Origin: Arenicola marina
Taxonomy: Eukaryota; Annelida; Polychaeta; Arenicolidae
Direction of reading: 5' to 3'
Length of the DNA: 64,000 nucleotides
NCBI GenBank assembly: GCA_964019135.1
Contig: OZ025249.1
Coordinates: 19,245,088 to 19,309,087 of the forward strand
Made by a program: the position numbers and the translations under genes. The number at the start of each line of letters is the position of its first letter. Positions within the stretch are counted from its first letter, which is position 1. Below are positions 1-11,370 of the stretch, piece by piece. The notes under the pieces were generated by a model that saw nothing but the letters and a program-made list of their open reading frames with translations, was not told the DNA's origin and did not search any database.

Positions 1-1990
1 TCAGACTTACGGCCCGACCCTATACAGACATCAGACTTACGGCCCGACCCTATACAGACATCAGACTTACGGCCCGACCCTAAACAGGCATCAGACTTAC
101 GGCCCGACCCTATACAGCCATCAGACTTACGGCCCGACCCTATACAGGCATCAGACTTACGGCCCGACCCTATACAGACAACAGACTTACGGCCTAACCC
201 TATACAGACATCAAACTTACGGCCCAACCCTATACAGGCATCAGACTTACGGCCCGACCCTATACAGACATCAGACTTACGGCCCGACCCTATACAGACA
301 TCAGACTTACGGCCCGACCCTATACAGGCATCAGACTTACGGCCCGACCCTATACAGCCATCAGACTTACGGCCCGACCCTATACAGGCATCAGACTTAC
401 GGCCCGACCCTATACAGACAACAGACTTACGGCCTAACCCTATACAGACATCAGACTTACGGCCCGACCCTATACAGACATCAGGCTTATGGCCTAACCC
501 TATACAGACATCAGACTTACGGCCCGATCCTATACAGACATCAGACTTACGGCCTAACCCTATACAGACATCAGACTTACGGCCCGACCCTATACAGACA
601 TCAGACTTACGGCCCGACCCTATACAGGCATCAGACTTACGGCCCGACCCTATACAGCCATCAGACTTACGGCCCGACCCTATACAGGCATCAGACTTAC
701 GGCCCGACCCTATACAGACAACAGACTTACGGCCTAACCCTATACAGACATCAGACTTACGGCCCGTCCCTATACAGGCATCAGACTTACGGCCCGACCC
801 TATACAGACATCAGACTTACGGCCCGACCCTATACAGACATCAGACTTACGGCCCGACCCTATACAGGCATCAGACTTACGGCCCGACCCTATACAGCCA
901 TCAGACTTACGGCCCGACCCTATACAGCCATCAGACTTACGGCCCGACCCTATACAGACAACAGACTTACGGCCTAACCCTATACAGACATCAGACTTAC
1001 GGCCCGACCCTATACAGACATCAGACTTACGGCCTAACCCTATACAGACATCAGACTTACGGCCCGACCTACAGGCATCAGACTTACGGCCCGACTCTAT
1101 ACAGACAACAGACTTACGGCCCGACCCTATACAGACATCAGGCTTACGGCTAACCCTATACAGACATCAGACTTATGGCCTAACCCTATACAGACATCAG
1201 ACTTACGGCCCGATCCTATACAGACATCAGACTTACGGCCCGAACCTATACAGACATCAGACTTATGGCCTAACCCTATACAGACATCAGACTTACGGCC
1301 CGACCCTATACAGACACCAGACTTACGGCCCGACCCTATACAGACATCAGACATACGGCCCGACCCTATACAGATATCTGACATAAGGCCCGACCCTATA
1401 CAGACATCCGACTTACGGCCCGACCCTGTACAGACATCAGACTTACGGCCCGACCCTATACAGGCATCAGACTTACGGCCCGACCCTATACAGACAACAG
1501 ACTTACGGCCTAACCCTATACAGACATCAGACTTACGGCCCGACCCTATACAGGCATCAGACTTACGGCCCGACCCTATACAGACAACAGACTTACGGCC
1601 CGACCCTATACAGACATCGGACTTACGGCCTAACCCTATACAGACATCAGACTTATGGCCTAACCCTATACAGACATCAGACTTACGGCCCGACCCTATA
1701 CAGACATCAGACTTACGGCCCGACCCTATACAGACATCAGACTTATGGCCTAACCCTATACAGACATCAGACTTACGGCCCGACCCTATACAGACATCAG
1801 ACATACGGCCCGACCCTATACAGATATCTGACATAAGGCCCGACCCTATACAGACATCCGACTTACGGCCCGACCCTGTACAGACATCAGGCTTCTGACT
1901 TACAGCTTGTCAGTCAGTATGATGACCCAACCCTATACAGACATCAGACTTCTGACTTACGGCCTGTCAGTCAGTATGATGACCCGACCC
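1..1990. repeat. 30-bp tandem satellite
   Basis: About 63 head-to-tail copies of a 30-bp unit built around TCAGACTTACGGCCCGACCC followed by a TATACAGACA-like tail. The array begins before the window and decays between 1870 and 1990, where units lengthen with CTGACTTACRGC and CAGTCAGTATGATGACC insertions. Variant tails (GACA, GGCA, GCCA, ACA) recur in a fixed order every 240-300 bp, a higher-order structure. Because 30 is a multiple of three, the minus strand reads as an artefactual 10-residue repeat protein at 1127-1834; I see no reason to call it a gene. Confidence 0.97.
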
Positions 1991-3590
1991 TTTTATTTAC
2001 CGGTTAACAACAGACATAGAACACTAGCCTTTAGGAAGATCCGAGCCGATGTCGACCTCGCAATCTGCCCCTCCCCCTAGCGGTCGCTAGGGGACGCTGT
2101 CGTCGCAGGGAGGAGAGGGTGGATGGGTGAGTGGGTGGTTAGGACTGTCGGCGGCGGTCGTTTGTCACTATGACACTGACAAGCGACGGTCGACGGCCGA
2201 CGGACGACCGACCGTCGACAGTCGCTGACGGCGAGCACGGACGTCCCCTTCCCCCACCCCCCTCCCCCAAGCCCAAAGACCGAGTCACCGTGGCGCTCAT
2301 TTTTTTTGACGTTTTTCCTGACAGGAATTACCGTCGGCGTTCCCCTAATGACCGTCGGATCCGCCGTCGGCCCCCTGCGCTCAGCGACTTGTCTCCTGGC
2401 TAAACACGTCCCGGACCCGTCCGAAGGGCGTGCTACGTCTCCATCAGAGCGGCCCGCAAGGGCGGGGGGGGGGGCAACATCTGGTAGTCACCATGTGGGT
2501 GAGGACGGCGTGTGTGGAGGGTAGGGGGTGGGGGGGTCTTGCTGACCCCCTGGAGGCGCAAAGTCGACAGGCGTCCGTTTTCTCGCCTTGGGCTAAGCTC
2601 GTAAAATTGGCCACGTGACCCATGGCGACCTGAGCGGTAACGGGAGTTGGTGAAGACATCTGAATAGTTATTGAATAATATCGGGACCGCATCTCTCGCT
2701 GTATCCCGTGTGTACAAATATTTATATTTAGGTGATTTAAACTTACTCATAATTTCTCACTGATAAAAAATCTTTCTCATTGGATATGATGATGTATTCA
2801 GGGCCTCAGCCTACTCCGTAAAATCTAATTTATTGTGTTGAATTAATAACTTAAAATGGTATATTGCTAAATACAATCTTGGATTTTTTTGTCATGCGGA
2901 CGTCATGGCCACTTATATACCGTTCAGCATGAATCTAAACATAATAACGTATGTTTACAACAATAAACAGTAGCGGAAGAAATATTTTATGAATAGAATA
3001 AAACAAGTGATTTTTAAAGTTAAGCGTTGAGATTTGTGTTCAAGGCCGCACGCATTGTGCTTATTGACCGTCACCCTTTATTTCTGTTATTTCAAGTGTA
3101 TATTTTGCACGGTGACGTATTAGTGCACGTCTGTTGGAGCCCAAAACGTCCGACTGCCCAAAACGTCCTACAAAACTAAAAACAAACTGACAGTTACATT
3201 TGACGTTGCGATTCTACACAATCTGCCGATATGAAGCCGCGATTCGCACGTTTTGTAGCTCTTAGTTAGTGATATACGAATAACATTGAGGTTTCAGGAG
3301 TTGCTAGGGAGGGTGGGGAGGGGGCGGACGTGTGAGCCTCAGTATGGGAGCGGTGCATAACAAGGCACGGAGAAGGCGTTAGCAGTACTTTACAGCCTTG
3401 GCCTCTTTGCTCGTTATGGGACTTTTCACATCCTCCGGACCTAGATCTACCCAATAAAACAATATTTATTGCGAGATCAGGAGGGTATGAAACAAACCTG
3501 GGGACATATTTATTCTTTGATGATCGTGTTGTGCTCGGACAAAAATCGGCGTCTAACTGTGCATTATGTTATAGGTGTGAAAGACACATA
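1991..3590. other. Unique DNA without a recognised gene
   Basis: Mixed GC-rich (2000-2620) and AT-rich (2650-3250) sequence. Short open frames here overlap each other on both strands and show no domain, splice structure or codon pattern I recognise. A G-run sits at about 2464-2472. I find no gene. Confidence 0.5.
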
Positions 3591-3960
3591 TCATTGCGAT
3601 ATAGTCTGATACATCGTCTGACATATCGTCTGACATATCGTCTGACACATCGTCTGACACATCGTCTGACATATCGTCTGACACATCGTCTGACACATCG
3701 TCTGACACATCGTCTGACATATCGTCTGACATATCGTCTGCACGGGCGGATCTAGGAGTTTGCCAAGGTGGGGGGGGGGGGCGGGGTGCTCTCTGAAAAC
3801 TTGCGACCGGGGGGCGGGTGAGTGCTCGGAGAAGCCGACTTTAACAGTGTATGTTCAGGTTCCCAAGGGGGAGGGGTGCAACCCCCGTAACCCCCCCCCC
3901 CTTAGATCCGCCCCTGCTCTGACATCGTCTGACATATATATGACAAGCCTTAATCCATAT
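3590..3960. repeat. 12-bp tandem array, interrupted
   Basis: About 13 copies of ACATATCGTCTG or ACACATCGTCTG from 3590 to 3740. The same unit resumes at about 3920 (GACATCGTCTGACATAT) after the 3741-3916 insertion, so the array was present before the inserted element. Confidence 0.9.
3741..3916. mobile_element. MITE-like element with CAGGGGCGGATC-type inverted ends
   Basis: The left end reads CACGGGCGGATCTAGG and the right end CTTAGATCCGCCCCTG, which are inverted copies of each other apart from small changes. The interior has a G10 run near the left and a C10 run near the right. The element sits inside the 12-bp array. Flanks are GTCTG on the left and CTCTG on the right, a possible imperfect 5-bp target duplication. 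Such termini are typical of non-autonomous hAT-like elements; no transposase is present. Confidence 0.65.
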
Positions 3961-4741
3961 GATGCACGTTATGGAATGTTCTTATACACAGTAAGATAGA
4001 CAACATCCCTCAGGCTAAACTTAGACTAAAGTATGAACAGTTACCTAAGCCAGACGTAAAACAAATGTCAACCTTATATAATTGCACATCTTTCATTTAA
4101 AATCTTTGCATATTTTTACGTGTCAAGCCGCAAAAAGAAGTGACTTTACTGACTACCCGTAAAAATTCCTGTTGGAGGTGGAGATAGGGGGAGGCGGGCT
4201 GCTGGGGGGGGGGGCAGACCTACTTGTCTCGTAGGTATATGCAGTTATTTGTGAAATGACGTCGCCGCCAGCCCGCCGCCCATCCTTCCCACCTCCGCAG
4301 TGTCTCTCCCACCCACCGCCCCACCCTCTTTTTTTTAAAAGGTTCCGTGGTACATTCGTCAGGTCACAAATTGTCCGTCAGGCGAATTGCAGCATGCATC
4401 CACGTGACTGTTAGTCTCCTCACAACAGATGGCAGCACTTGTCGCGTTCAACTTTCAAAAGATCTGCGTCAACCGTGCTGCCATCTGACGAGCGATGTTA
4501 CGTAATATACCACACCAATGTCTCCTTCTTTACAAGCGGCTCTCTCGTTGACTGGGTCTGTCTGGCGGCGTTTCAGAGTCTCTGTTGTAGGCCAGGAACA
4601 CGGAGTTCAATGGCGGACAACTAACAGCCACAGGGTATAAATAACCACGACCAAACCGGTGTTGATTACAAATTTTGTTTTATTGTTTTGTATAATACTA
4701 ATGATAACAAGAGCGGTACAGTGTGAGCGGAGTGAGTGCCG

Positions 4742-4754
4742 ACGCTAGGGGGCG
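4742..4754 (+). promoter_or_regulatory. CTCF-like motif (one mismatch)
   Basis: ACGCTAGGGGGCG fits the bilaterian CTCF core CC(A/G)(C/G)(T/C)AG(A/G)(G/T)GGC(A/G) at all positions except the first. Motif match only; no binding data. Confidence 0.3.
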
Positions 4755-5423
4755 TACTGCAGGACAGCATAGAAACTCTTCGAACTATGATATAAATAAG
4801 TCAACTTATACATATACATATAGATTGTTACATGTGAGCGTTACAAAATATACAATGTCCCCCTCCCCCCCCCCCCCGACAAAAATCCCAAAACCCTTGC
4901 TATTATTCTGCAACCTGTGCGCGTAGATACAGTTTTCTCTCGTCGTTTGAAGCTTTCATGTTTGCGTTATACGAGGTATGAGGCGTTACCAATATGTAAC
5001 CGTGTAATGCAGTTGGCGTATCAAAATAACTGTAACATTAGTGCAGTCAACACACGAGTTTACAACGTGCAAAAACATATCAAAATACCCAAGCATCTCC
5101 GTCTTACACACCGTTAAGTACACATCGCAAACTCGCAAAACAATATTTACAACGAAACGAAATGAGTCGTTGGACAAAAATACAGAGAAGAAATAATAAT
5201 AGGCAAACCGACGACGCGGGGTAATAAGTTAAGTGGTTGTTGCTAACTGGGTTAGCTATTAGCAGCCCAGTGTTGCTGGGAGACATTCAGTGCAGACCCC
5301 TGTCCGGGTGGGGGGGGGGGGTGGACTGAGAGGGAGGGGGGTGGGGGGGGCTGATGCGCTATTAGGGTGGCAGGCACGCGCCCGTAATGAGATCAGGACA
5401 GAATATAATGCGACGCATTTTAA

Positions 5424-5436
5424 CCGCTAGAGGGCA
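5424..5436 (+). promoter_or_regulatory. CTCF-like motif (full core match)
   Basis: CCGCTAGAGGGCA matches every position of the CTCF core consensus. It is followed 53 bp later by a similar site in the same orientation (5477). Confidence 0.4.
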
Positions 5437-5476
5437 GTACACCTTAATGATATCATCAGATTGCTAATTCTTACAT

Positions 5477-5489
5477 ACACTAGAGGGCA
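5477..5489 (+). promoter_or_regulatory. CTCF-like motif (one mismatch)
   Basis: ACACTAGAGGGCA differs from the CTCF core only at its first base. It is the second of two tandem sites about 0.75 kb beyond the SoxF stop codon. Confidence 0.3.
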
Positions 5490-6172
5490 GTGCATGTTAA
5501 GGTATTTAATTGATTCCTGAATGTACTTACACCATAATCTTATACTATCGTCCACAGGTTCTGTTTGATTACTGAACATAAACACTCATTTACAGCAAGT
5601 GTTATCGATAATAATGACGCGCAATCTGAAGTTGTAGTACAAATTCACTTCACTAGTCGCCTGTGTAAGGCACTGTATGAGCAGTAGTGTATTGGTAGTA
5701 GGTGGTATCCATGGCACTTGGTATGCAAGCTGCAGGACGCGATCTTTGTCCTCGAAATAGCGCAGAATGTATGCGAAAGTTCAGCGTCTCTCGCGCTCGC
5801 TGGGTCGACCAAAATGTACAACCTTTCACACACACAACAGGTCCCTTTGTGTTCGTGTTAATCTCGACAGAACAAAAGGCACAATATCTCTGATGTTAAT
5901 CACTATTAAAAGACGGGAATAGCAAAATATGATCACATTGCAAGACACAAGGAAAAAATAGAACGTTGGATCTGTTTGCCTGAGGAATGTCTCTAAAAAA
6001 AGTGGTTCGTTCGCTGCCGTCTCGGCGGAGATAAACAAGCTGGTTTGTCTGTAGCACCCGCTGCAGATCTGATCGTCTGCCTAGAATTCACCAATATCTG
6101 CACAACCCTTCATCGAAGTACAGGCACTTGGTCGTTCGCGTGTGGCAACTTCAAATCATCACTGAAGTCACT

Positions 6173-6178
6173 TTTATT
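6173..6178 (-). terminator. Poly(A) signal of SoxF
   Basis: AATAAA on the minus strand (TTTATT on plus), 46 nt after the SoxF stop codon. It is the first canonical hexamer downstream, implying a very short 3' UTR. Confidence 0.55.
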
Positions 6179-6223
6179 GCGTTTCTTTGTTGCATCAATA
6201 TAGATTTTGTTTGTACACGTCTG

Positions 6224-7065
6224 TCACAGGTCATCAAGACATCTTGGTCCCATCAGAGACCCGAACGGTGAAAAGTCTCTCCCGACTCCAGCGCCGTCGC
6301 CGAAGTCCCCCCCACCACGGCCAAATAGGGCGCCGTACTCCCCCAGGGTGCAGTACTCTCGGTAACCGAGGAGGGAGGGGGAGCCTAGGAAGGGGTCCCC
6401 GCCATCCTCCTCACCCCCCGACAGGTACTCTCCGCCCGACAGGTACAAGTCAACTCCGGATGCGGCGATCTCGCAGGGAGCCAGGTCTTCGACCTTGACA
6501 TCCACGCCGGAATCCAGACAGGTGAAGTCGCCGCTCGCGGTGTCCGGGTCGGTCATATCGGCGGCGTCGGTGTCGGTGTCGGCTGGCGTTCCGTCAGAAG
6601 CCGTGCCAATCAGGCCGGACATGGACTGATGTCGCATGGGGTCTGTGCCGTTGCCACTTCCGGTAATTAGGTGACTGAAGTGGTGTACGTGAGCGGTGTC
6701 GGGGTGGTGGTCGCTGCTGGTTGGGGAGAGGGTGTTGGTGGGGGGTGTGGGCAGGAGCCGCGACGAGGCAAGGGAGCGGCCGTCTGGCCTGTGTGGGTAG
6801 GCGCCGCTCGGCGCGCCCTCTAGGTGAGATTGGTCGTAGTCTCCCAGGTATTGGTCGAACTCGCTGCGGTCGACGTCCGCCAGGGCGTCCGCCTCTGGGA
6901 AGTCGGCCAGCAGGTCAGCGCCGTCCACGCTGGGCTCAGGGCCAGAGCGGTACAGCCCCCCGAACGTGGCGGGCACCTGCTGCGGGCTGCCAGCCGGGTG
7001 GCTTCCCACGGGCAGCGGCAAACCGGAGTGTGTCATCCCGGGGGGTGACTGCCCAGGGCCGGCGG

Positions 7066-7099
<34 letters not shown>

Positions 7100-8001
7100 A
7101 TGGATGTAGGACAGGTGGTTGCTGTGGGAGAAGCGAAGGGCCTGGCTGGTGACCCCTGACATCTCCAGGCAGGAGAACGTCTTGTAAGGGTGGGGGTTGG
7201 ACACGAGATCTCGGAGGGTGACCAGGTGGCCCGGCGCTTTCTCCAGCAGGCAGTGGTCGACGGGGAGGTCACCCCCGCCGCGCCCCCCCGCCAGTGGGGA
7301 GCTCGGGGCCGCGCCGCCCGCCGACGGGTACTTGCTGATCCGCCGGAAGAAGTCGACGACCGAGGCTGGTCGGCGTGGGTCGTGGCTCATGGTGGGGCTG
7401 CATGGCGGGAACTTGAACACATCCCCGCCGCTGGGGTCGGCGGGGGACATCTCGGGGGTGAGAAGGCCGCCGTAGTGGTGACCCCCGTCGCCCCCGCCCC
7501 GGCCCCCGCACTCCTCAGAGAGCAGCCTCACCAGCTTGGCCTTGGAGTCCTCCGTCTCCACGGGGTGGGGCGAGTTGCTAGGCGACGTCTCGGGTGTGTC
7601 CATCACGCTGCTATGCAACATGAAGCTGGGACCCCTGACGCCGCTCAGGGCGCGCCCGAAGTGCGGCGGCAGCGGCGGGGGTGACGCCTGCCTGGGGTCC
7701 GTCAGGAAGGAGGGATGCTGCTGCTGCTGCTGCTGTTGCTGTTTCTGGCCGCCATACTGCCCCGCCTTGTTCCCCCCACCGCCCGGGGAGGTGGCCGCCG
7801 GCACGAGGGGACCACCCGCCCCCGCCCCCGCCGCCGCCGCCGCCCCTGGGCCGGCCCGCTTGCACACCCGCTTCGGGTGCTTGCGGCGGCGCGGTCGGTA
7901 CTTGTAGTCCGGATGTTCCTGCATGTGGAGCACCCGGAGTCGCTCGGCCTCCTCCACGTAGGGTCGCTTGTCCACCAGCGACAGACTGCGCCACTTCTTG
8001 C
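6224..8001 (-). CDS. SoxF: SoxF (Sox7/17/18 class) transcription factor, last exon
   Basis: Terminal coding exon of a SoxF HMG-box factor, a nuclear regulator of endoderm and vascular-type programmes in chordates. The minus strand shows an acceptor (CTGTTTGCAG) at 8002, and the exon enters in the middle of a glycine codon of the HMG box, followed by [20 protein letters not shown] and the YKYRPRRRK tail, the typical SoxF end of the box. About 592 residues follow, longer than vertebrate SoxF C-termini. The SoxF beta-catenin-binding motif DRSEFDQYL is at 6845-6871. Two polyglutamine tracts (near 7066-7101 and 7712-7746) and proline/glycine-rich stretches explain part of the extra length. The stop follows CLDDL at 6224. 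Vertebrate SoxF genes also have an intron inside the HMG box. The first exon (N-terminus and MNAFMVW half of the box) was not found to the right; it may lie in the 9228-9427 gap or further away. Confidence 0.93.
6845..6871 (-). other. SoxF: SoxF beta-catenin-binding motif
   Basis: Encodes DRSEFDQYL inside an acidic stretch. The DxxEFxQYL pattern defines the SoxF subgroup C-terminus and mediates beta-catenin interaction in vertebrate Sox17 and Sox7. It separates this gene from other Sox groups. Confidence 0.88.
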
Positions 8002-9028
8002 CTGCAAACAGCCGACAAAACAACACCCGCTATCAGTCCAGGCCAATGGCGTTTTCAGATTAACTGTTTACAGAAAGCAGTGGTTGTATACACGCACAGC
8101 GGCGAAAGAAGCAAAACAAAAAACACTCAGCGCACATTCTTTGTATATGTTGCTTAGGGAGGCGGCGCAGAGGGTGCGGGGGGAGGGGTTACGGGGAGGT
8201 GGGGGGGGGGGGGGGTGGGGGAGCTACGGGCCTGCGGCGGCAGTTTGTTACACTCTCCCTTATGGCGTATATCACCGAGATATAACTCAGGCAGCGGTGC
8301 ACCGCTGGTCGGGGGCGGCTGGCGGTAAAGTGAAGTTACAAATAACCTTTAAGTTTAATATTGGCGGCTTTCTAAACTTGCAGCCGGTGGGCGGTGAGTT
8401 ACCGCCTGGGCCACGTCAATAGATTCACAGCACGTGATAGTGGCCGTAAGGGATCGGCGGCGGGGGGGGGGGGGCGTGTGGGCCCGTTAGCGGCGGGTAG
8501 CTGACCCCGGGGGCTACAGCTGGGGGCGCTCCTCGTGTATGCAGGCTGGCATCGCCCCTCCTCCCTCACCCACACCTCACCCTCAACTCACCTCCCCCCC
8601 CCACCCGTCCACTCCCACCCAGCCCCAGTTCGTGTTCGCAGTCGTAACTCGGATTTCAGGGACCCACCCTGGAACCGATCGCCGATGTAACGGTTACATC
8701 CACATATACCACTGGGGCGGATTGCTGGTGTACTCCCACCTCTTCACCTTGCTTTAATCCCCCAACGTTAAATGTACAAATGACGCGCCGTGCAAGATGC
8801 ATCGTCTCCAGGGGGGGGGGGGGTCAGAGGGGGGTGTGGGGGGGGGGGGTTTAGACATATTAGAGATACGAAGTGGAGCCACGGAAGTAGCAGCGGACCG
8901 GCTCATCACGAACGGCCGATCATCGCTGACACGACACGAGGCGCCTGCTATAGTGTTCACGTCCGTGCCGTACAAAGGACGTCCTGAACCGACGCTAATG
9001 CTTCAGACATATACTTCCGTGCACCAGG
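8002..9028. other. 5' part of SoxF intron, no exon seen
   Basis: Sequence upstream of the SoxF last exon. It has an acceptor at 8002-8011 and long G-runs (about 8200, 8462, 8811, 8840). I searched the minus strand for the first half of an HMG box and found none. Confidence 0.5.
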
Positions 9029-9164
9029 CAGGGGCGGATCCAGAAAATCTGAATAGGGGGGGGGGGTGCTTTCTATATGTTAAATGGTATACATTATATA
9101 AATTTCGGCCCTAAAAGGGGAGATGCCGAGGCCAGGGTCGCCTCCCACCCTGAATCCGCCCCTG
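9029..9164. mobile_element. MITE-like element, second copy
   Basis: Ends CAGGGGCGGATCCAG and CTGAATCCGCCCCTG are inverted repeats with one change. The 136-bp element is flanked by the direct repeat CCAGG on both sides, a clean 5-bp target duplication. The interior holds a G10 run. Same family as the element at 3741-3916. Confidence 0.75.
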
Positions 9165-9227
9165 CCAGGCTTTTCAAAAATGATTCAATCGCAGGCTGCC
9201 TATGTCCCGAATGATTGAGTCTCTTAC

Positions 9228-9427
9228 NNNNNNNNNNNNNNNNNNNNNNNNNNNNNNNNNNNNNNNNNNNNNNNNNNNNNNNNNNNNNNNNNNNNNNNNN
9301 NNNNNNNNNNNNNNNNNNNNNNNNNNNNNNNNNNNNNNNNNNNNNNNNNNNNNNNNNNNNNNNNNNNNNNNNNNNNNNNNNNNNNNNNNNNNNNNNNNNN
9401 NNNNNNNNNNNNNNNNNNNNNNNNNNN
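9228..9427. other. Assembly gap (200 N)
   Basis: Exactly 200 undetermined bases, a round figure usually used as a placeholder for unknown length. It lies in the presumed SoxF intron and next to a 15-bp tandem array, which probably broke the assembly. Confidence 0.98.
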
Positions 9428-9479
9428 GGGTTGTCACCCTTTCCTTCTCTCGTGGCTGTTTGTCTTCCCAAGTTGTCAG

Positions 9480-9749
9480 CCTCTAGGGTCCCGGCCTCTA
9501 GGGTCCCAGCCTCTAGGGTCCCGGCCTCTAGGATCCCGGCTTCTAGGATCTCGGCCTCTAGGGTCCCGGCCTCTAGAGTCCCGGCCTCTAGGGTCCCGGC
9601 CTCTAGGGTCCCAGCCTCTAGGGTCCCGGCCTCTAGGATCTCGGCCTCTAGGATCTCGGCCTCTAGGGTCCCGGCCTCTAGGGTCCCGGCCTCTAGGATC
9701 TCGGCCTCTAGGGTCCCGGCCTCTAGGGTCCCGGCCTCTAGGGTCCCGG
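9480..9749. repeat. 15-bp tandem array
   Basis: About 18 copies of CCTCTAGGGTCCCGG with variants (GGATCTCGG). It begins about 50 bp after the N gap. The open frame through it (repeating ASRVP) is a product of a unit divisible by three. Confidence 0.95.
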
Positions 9750-10243
9750 GAATCGAGGGAGGAATTGGCGGAGGCGGGGTTAGGCTTAATATTAAGTGTG
9801 AGCGGGAGTGTTTACGTGGTGATCAGCAGACGTTTTATGGGTGACGCAAAAAAGGAGGAAAATCGCGTCAGTGTTTTTGCTCTCCCTGTTATCTGAGGCT
9901 TGATAGAGTGCAGACAAGTAGTAACATGGGTGGTGATGGTGGTGGTGGCGGTTGCCTGGTCCGGGGAGGATGGGGGCAAGGGGGGCGGGGTATCATAAAC
10001 ACCCTGGTGACGAGGGCCTCTTGGTTGATCATTGTGTCTCCCCTTGGGTGTCGGCAGCCCTTTGCTGGAATTTATATATATTGCCAAACAGTGACTTGCG
10101 ATCTGAGTTAATTGATAAGCCTGTGTGGGTTAATTAAAACCTGTACGTATTCATGCATGGGTGGCCCTCTGTGGGGGAGGGGCGAACGGTGGTAAGTGGA
10201 GTTTGCTTACAGAAATATTCTTTTCTGGTAACTGACGTTATCG
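9750..10243. other. Unique spacer, no gene seen
   Basis: Short unique sequence between two arrays, with a GGTGGTGATGGTGGT-type low-complexity patch near 9928-9950. No supported coding region. Confidence 0.5.
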
Positions 10244-11370
10244 GAGCTGTCTTACAATGTGTAATGCCATAGATGGCGATCTGTCTTATATTGTGTAATG
10301 CCATAGATGGCGGTCTGTCTTATATTGTGTAATGCCATAGATGGCGGTCTGTCTTATATTGTGTAATGACATAGATGGCGGTCTGTCTTATATTGTGTAA
10401 TGCCATAGATGGCGGTCTGTCTTATATTGTGTAATGCCATAGATGGCGGTCTGTCTTATATTGTGTAATGCCATAGATGGCGGTCTGTCTTATATTGTGT
10501 AATGCCATTGATGGCGGTCTGTCTTATATTATGTAATGCCATAGATGGCGGTCTGTCTTATATTATGTAATGCCATAGATGGCGGTCTGTCTTATATTAT
10601 GTAATGCCATAGATGGCGGTCTGTCTTATATTGTGTAATGCCATAGATGGCGGTCTGTGTTGTATTGTGTAATGTCATATATGGCGCTTTGTCTTATATT
10701 GTGTAATGCCATAGATGGCGGTCTGTCTTATATTGTGTGATGCCATAGATGGCGGTCTGTCTTATATTGTGTAATGCCATAGATGGCGGTTTGTCTTATA
10801 TTGTGTGATGCCATAGATGGCGGTCTGTCTTATATTGTGTAATGCCATAGATGGCGGTTTGTCTTATATTGTGTAATGCCATAGATGGCGGTCTGTCTTA
10901 TATTGTGTAATGCCATAGATGACAGTTTGTTTTATATTGTGAAATGTCATAGACGACGGTGTCTTATATTGTGTAATGCCATAGATGGCGGTGTGTGTTA
11001 TATTGTGTAATGCCATAGATGGCGGTGTGTGTTATATTGTCTAATGTCATAGTTTGCGGTTTGTGTTATATTGTGTAATGTCATAGATGGCGGTGTGTGT
11101 TATATTGTGTAATGCCATAGATGGCGGTGTGTGTTATATTGTCTAATGTCATAGTTTGCGGTTTGTGTTATATTGTGTAATGTCATAGATGGCGGTCTGT
11201 GTTCTATTGTGTAATGTCATATATGGCGGAATGTCTTATATTGTGTAATGTCATTGAAGACGGTTTGTCTTATATTTTATATTGTCATAGATGATGGTCT
11301 TATATTGTGTAATGTCAGAAATGGCGGCATGTGTTACACGTATATTGTATAATGCCTTAGATGGCGGTAT
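10244..11370. repeat. 34-bp tandem array
   Basis: About 33 copies of a 34-bp unit containing GTCTGTCTTATATTGTG and AATGCCATAGATGGCG. Copies are nearly identical up to about 10900 and then diverge (CTAATGTCATAGTTTGCG and others). Confidence 0.95.

Larger units (their letters stand above)
3961..6172. other. Gene-free stretch left of SoxF
   Basis: AT-rich to GC-rich unique sequence with several homopolymer G or C runs (4207, 4863, 5311). Open frames are short and overlapping, with no recognisable product. CTCF-like motifs at 4742, 5424 and 5477 are listed separately. The part next to 6170 is downstream of the SoxF poly(A) signal. Confidence 0.5.

Noticed and set aside
1127..1834. 235-codon minus frame of GRKSDVCIGS repeats
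   Set aside because: Translation of the 30-bp satellite, whose length is a multiple of three. Not an antifreeze or other repeat protein on any evidence here.
1..1990. CRISPR-like regular spacing
   Set aside because: Units are contiguous without unique spacers, and the surrounding genes are animal and spliced.
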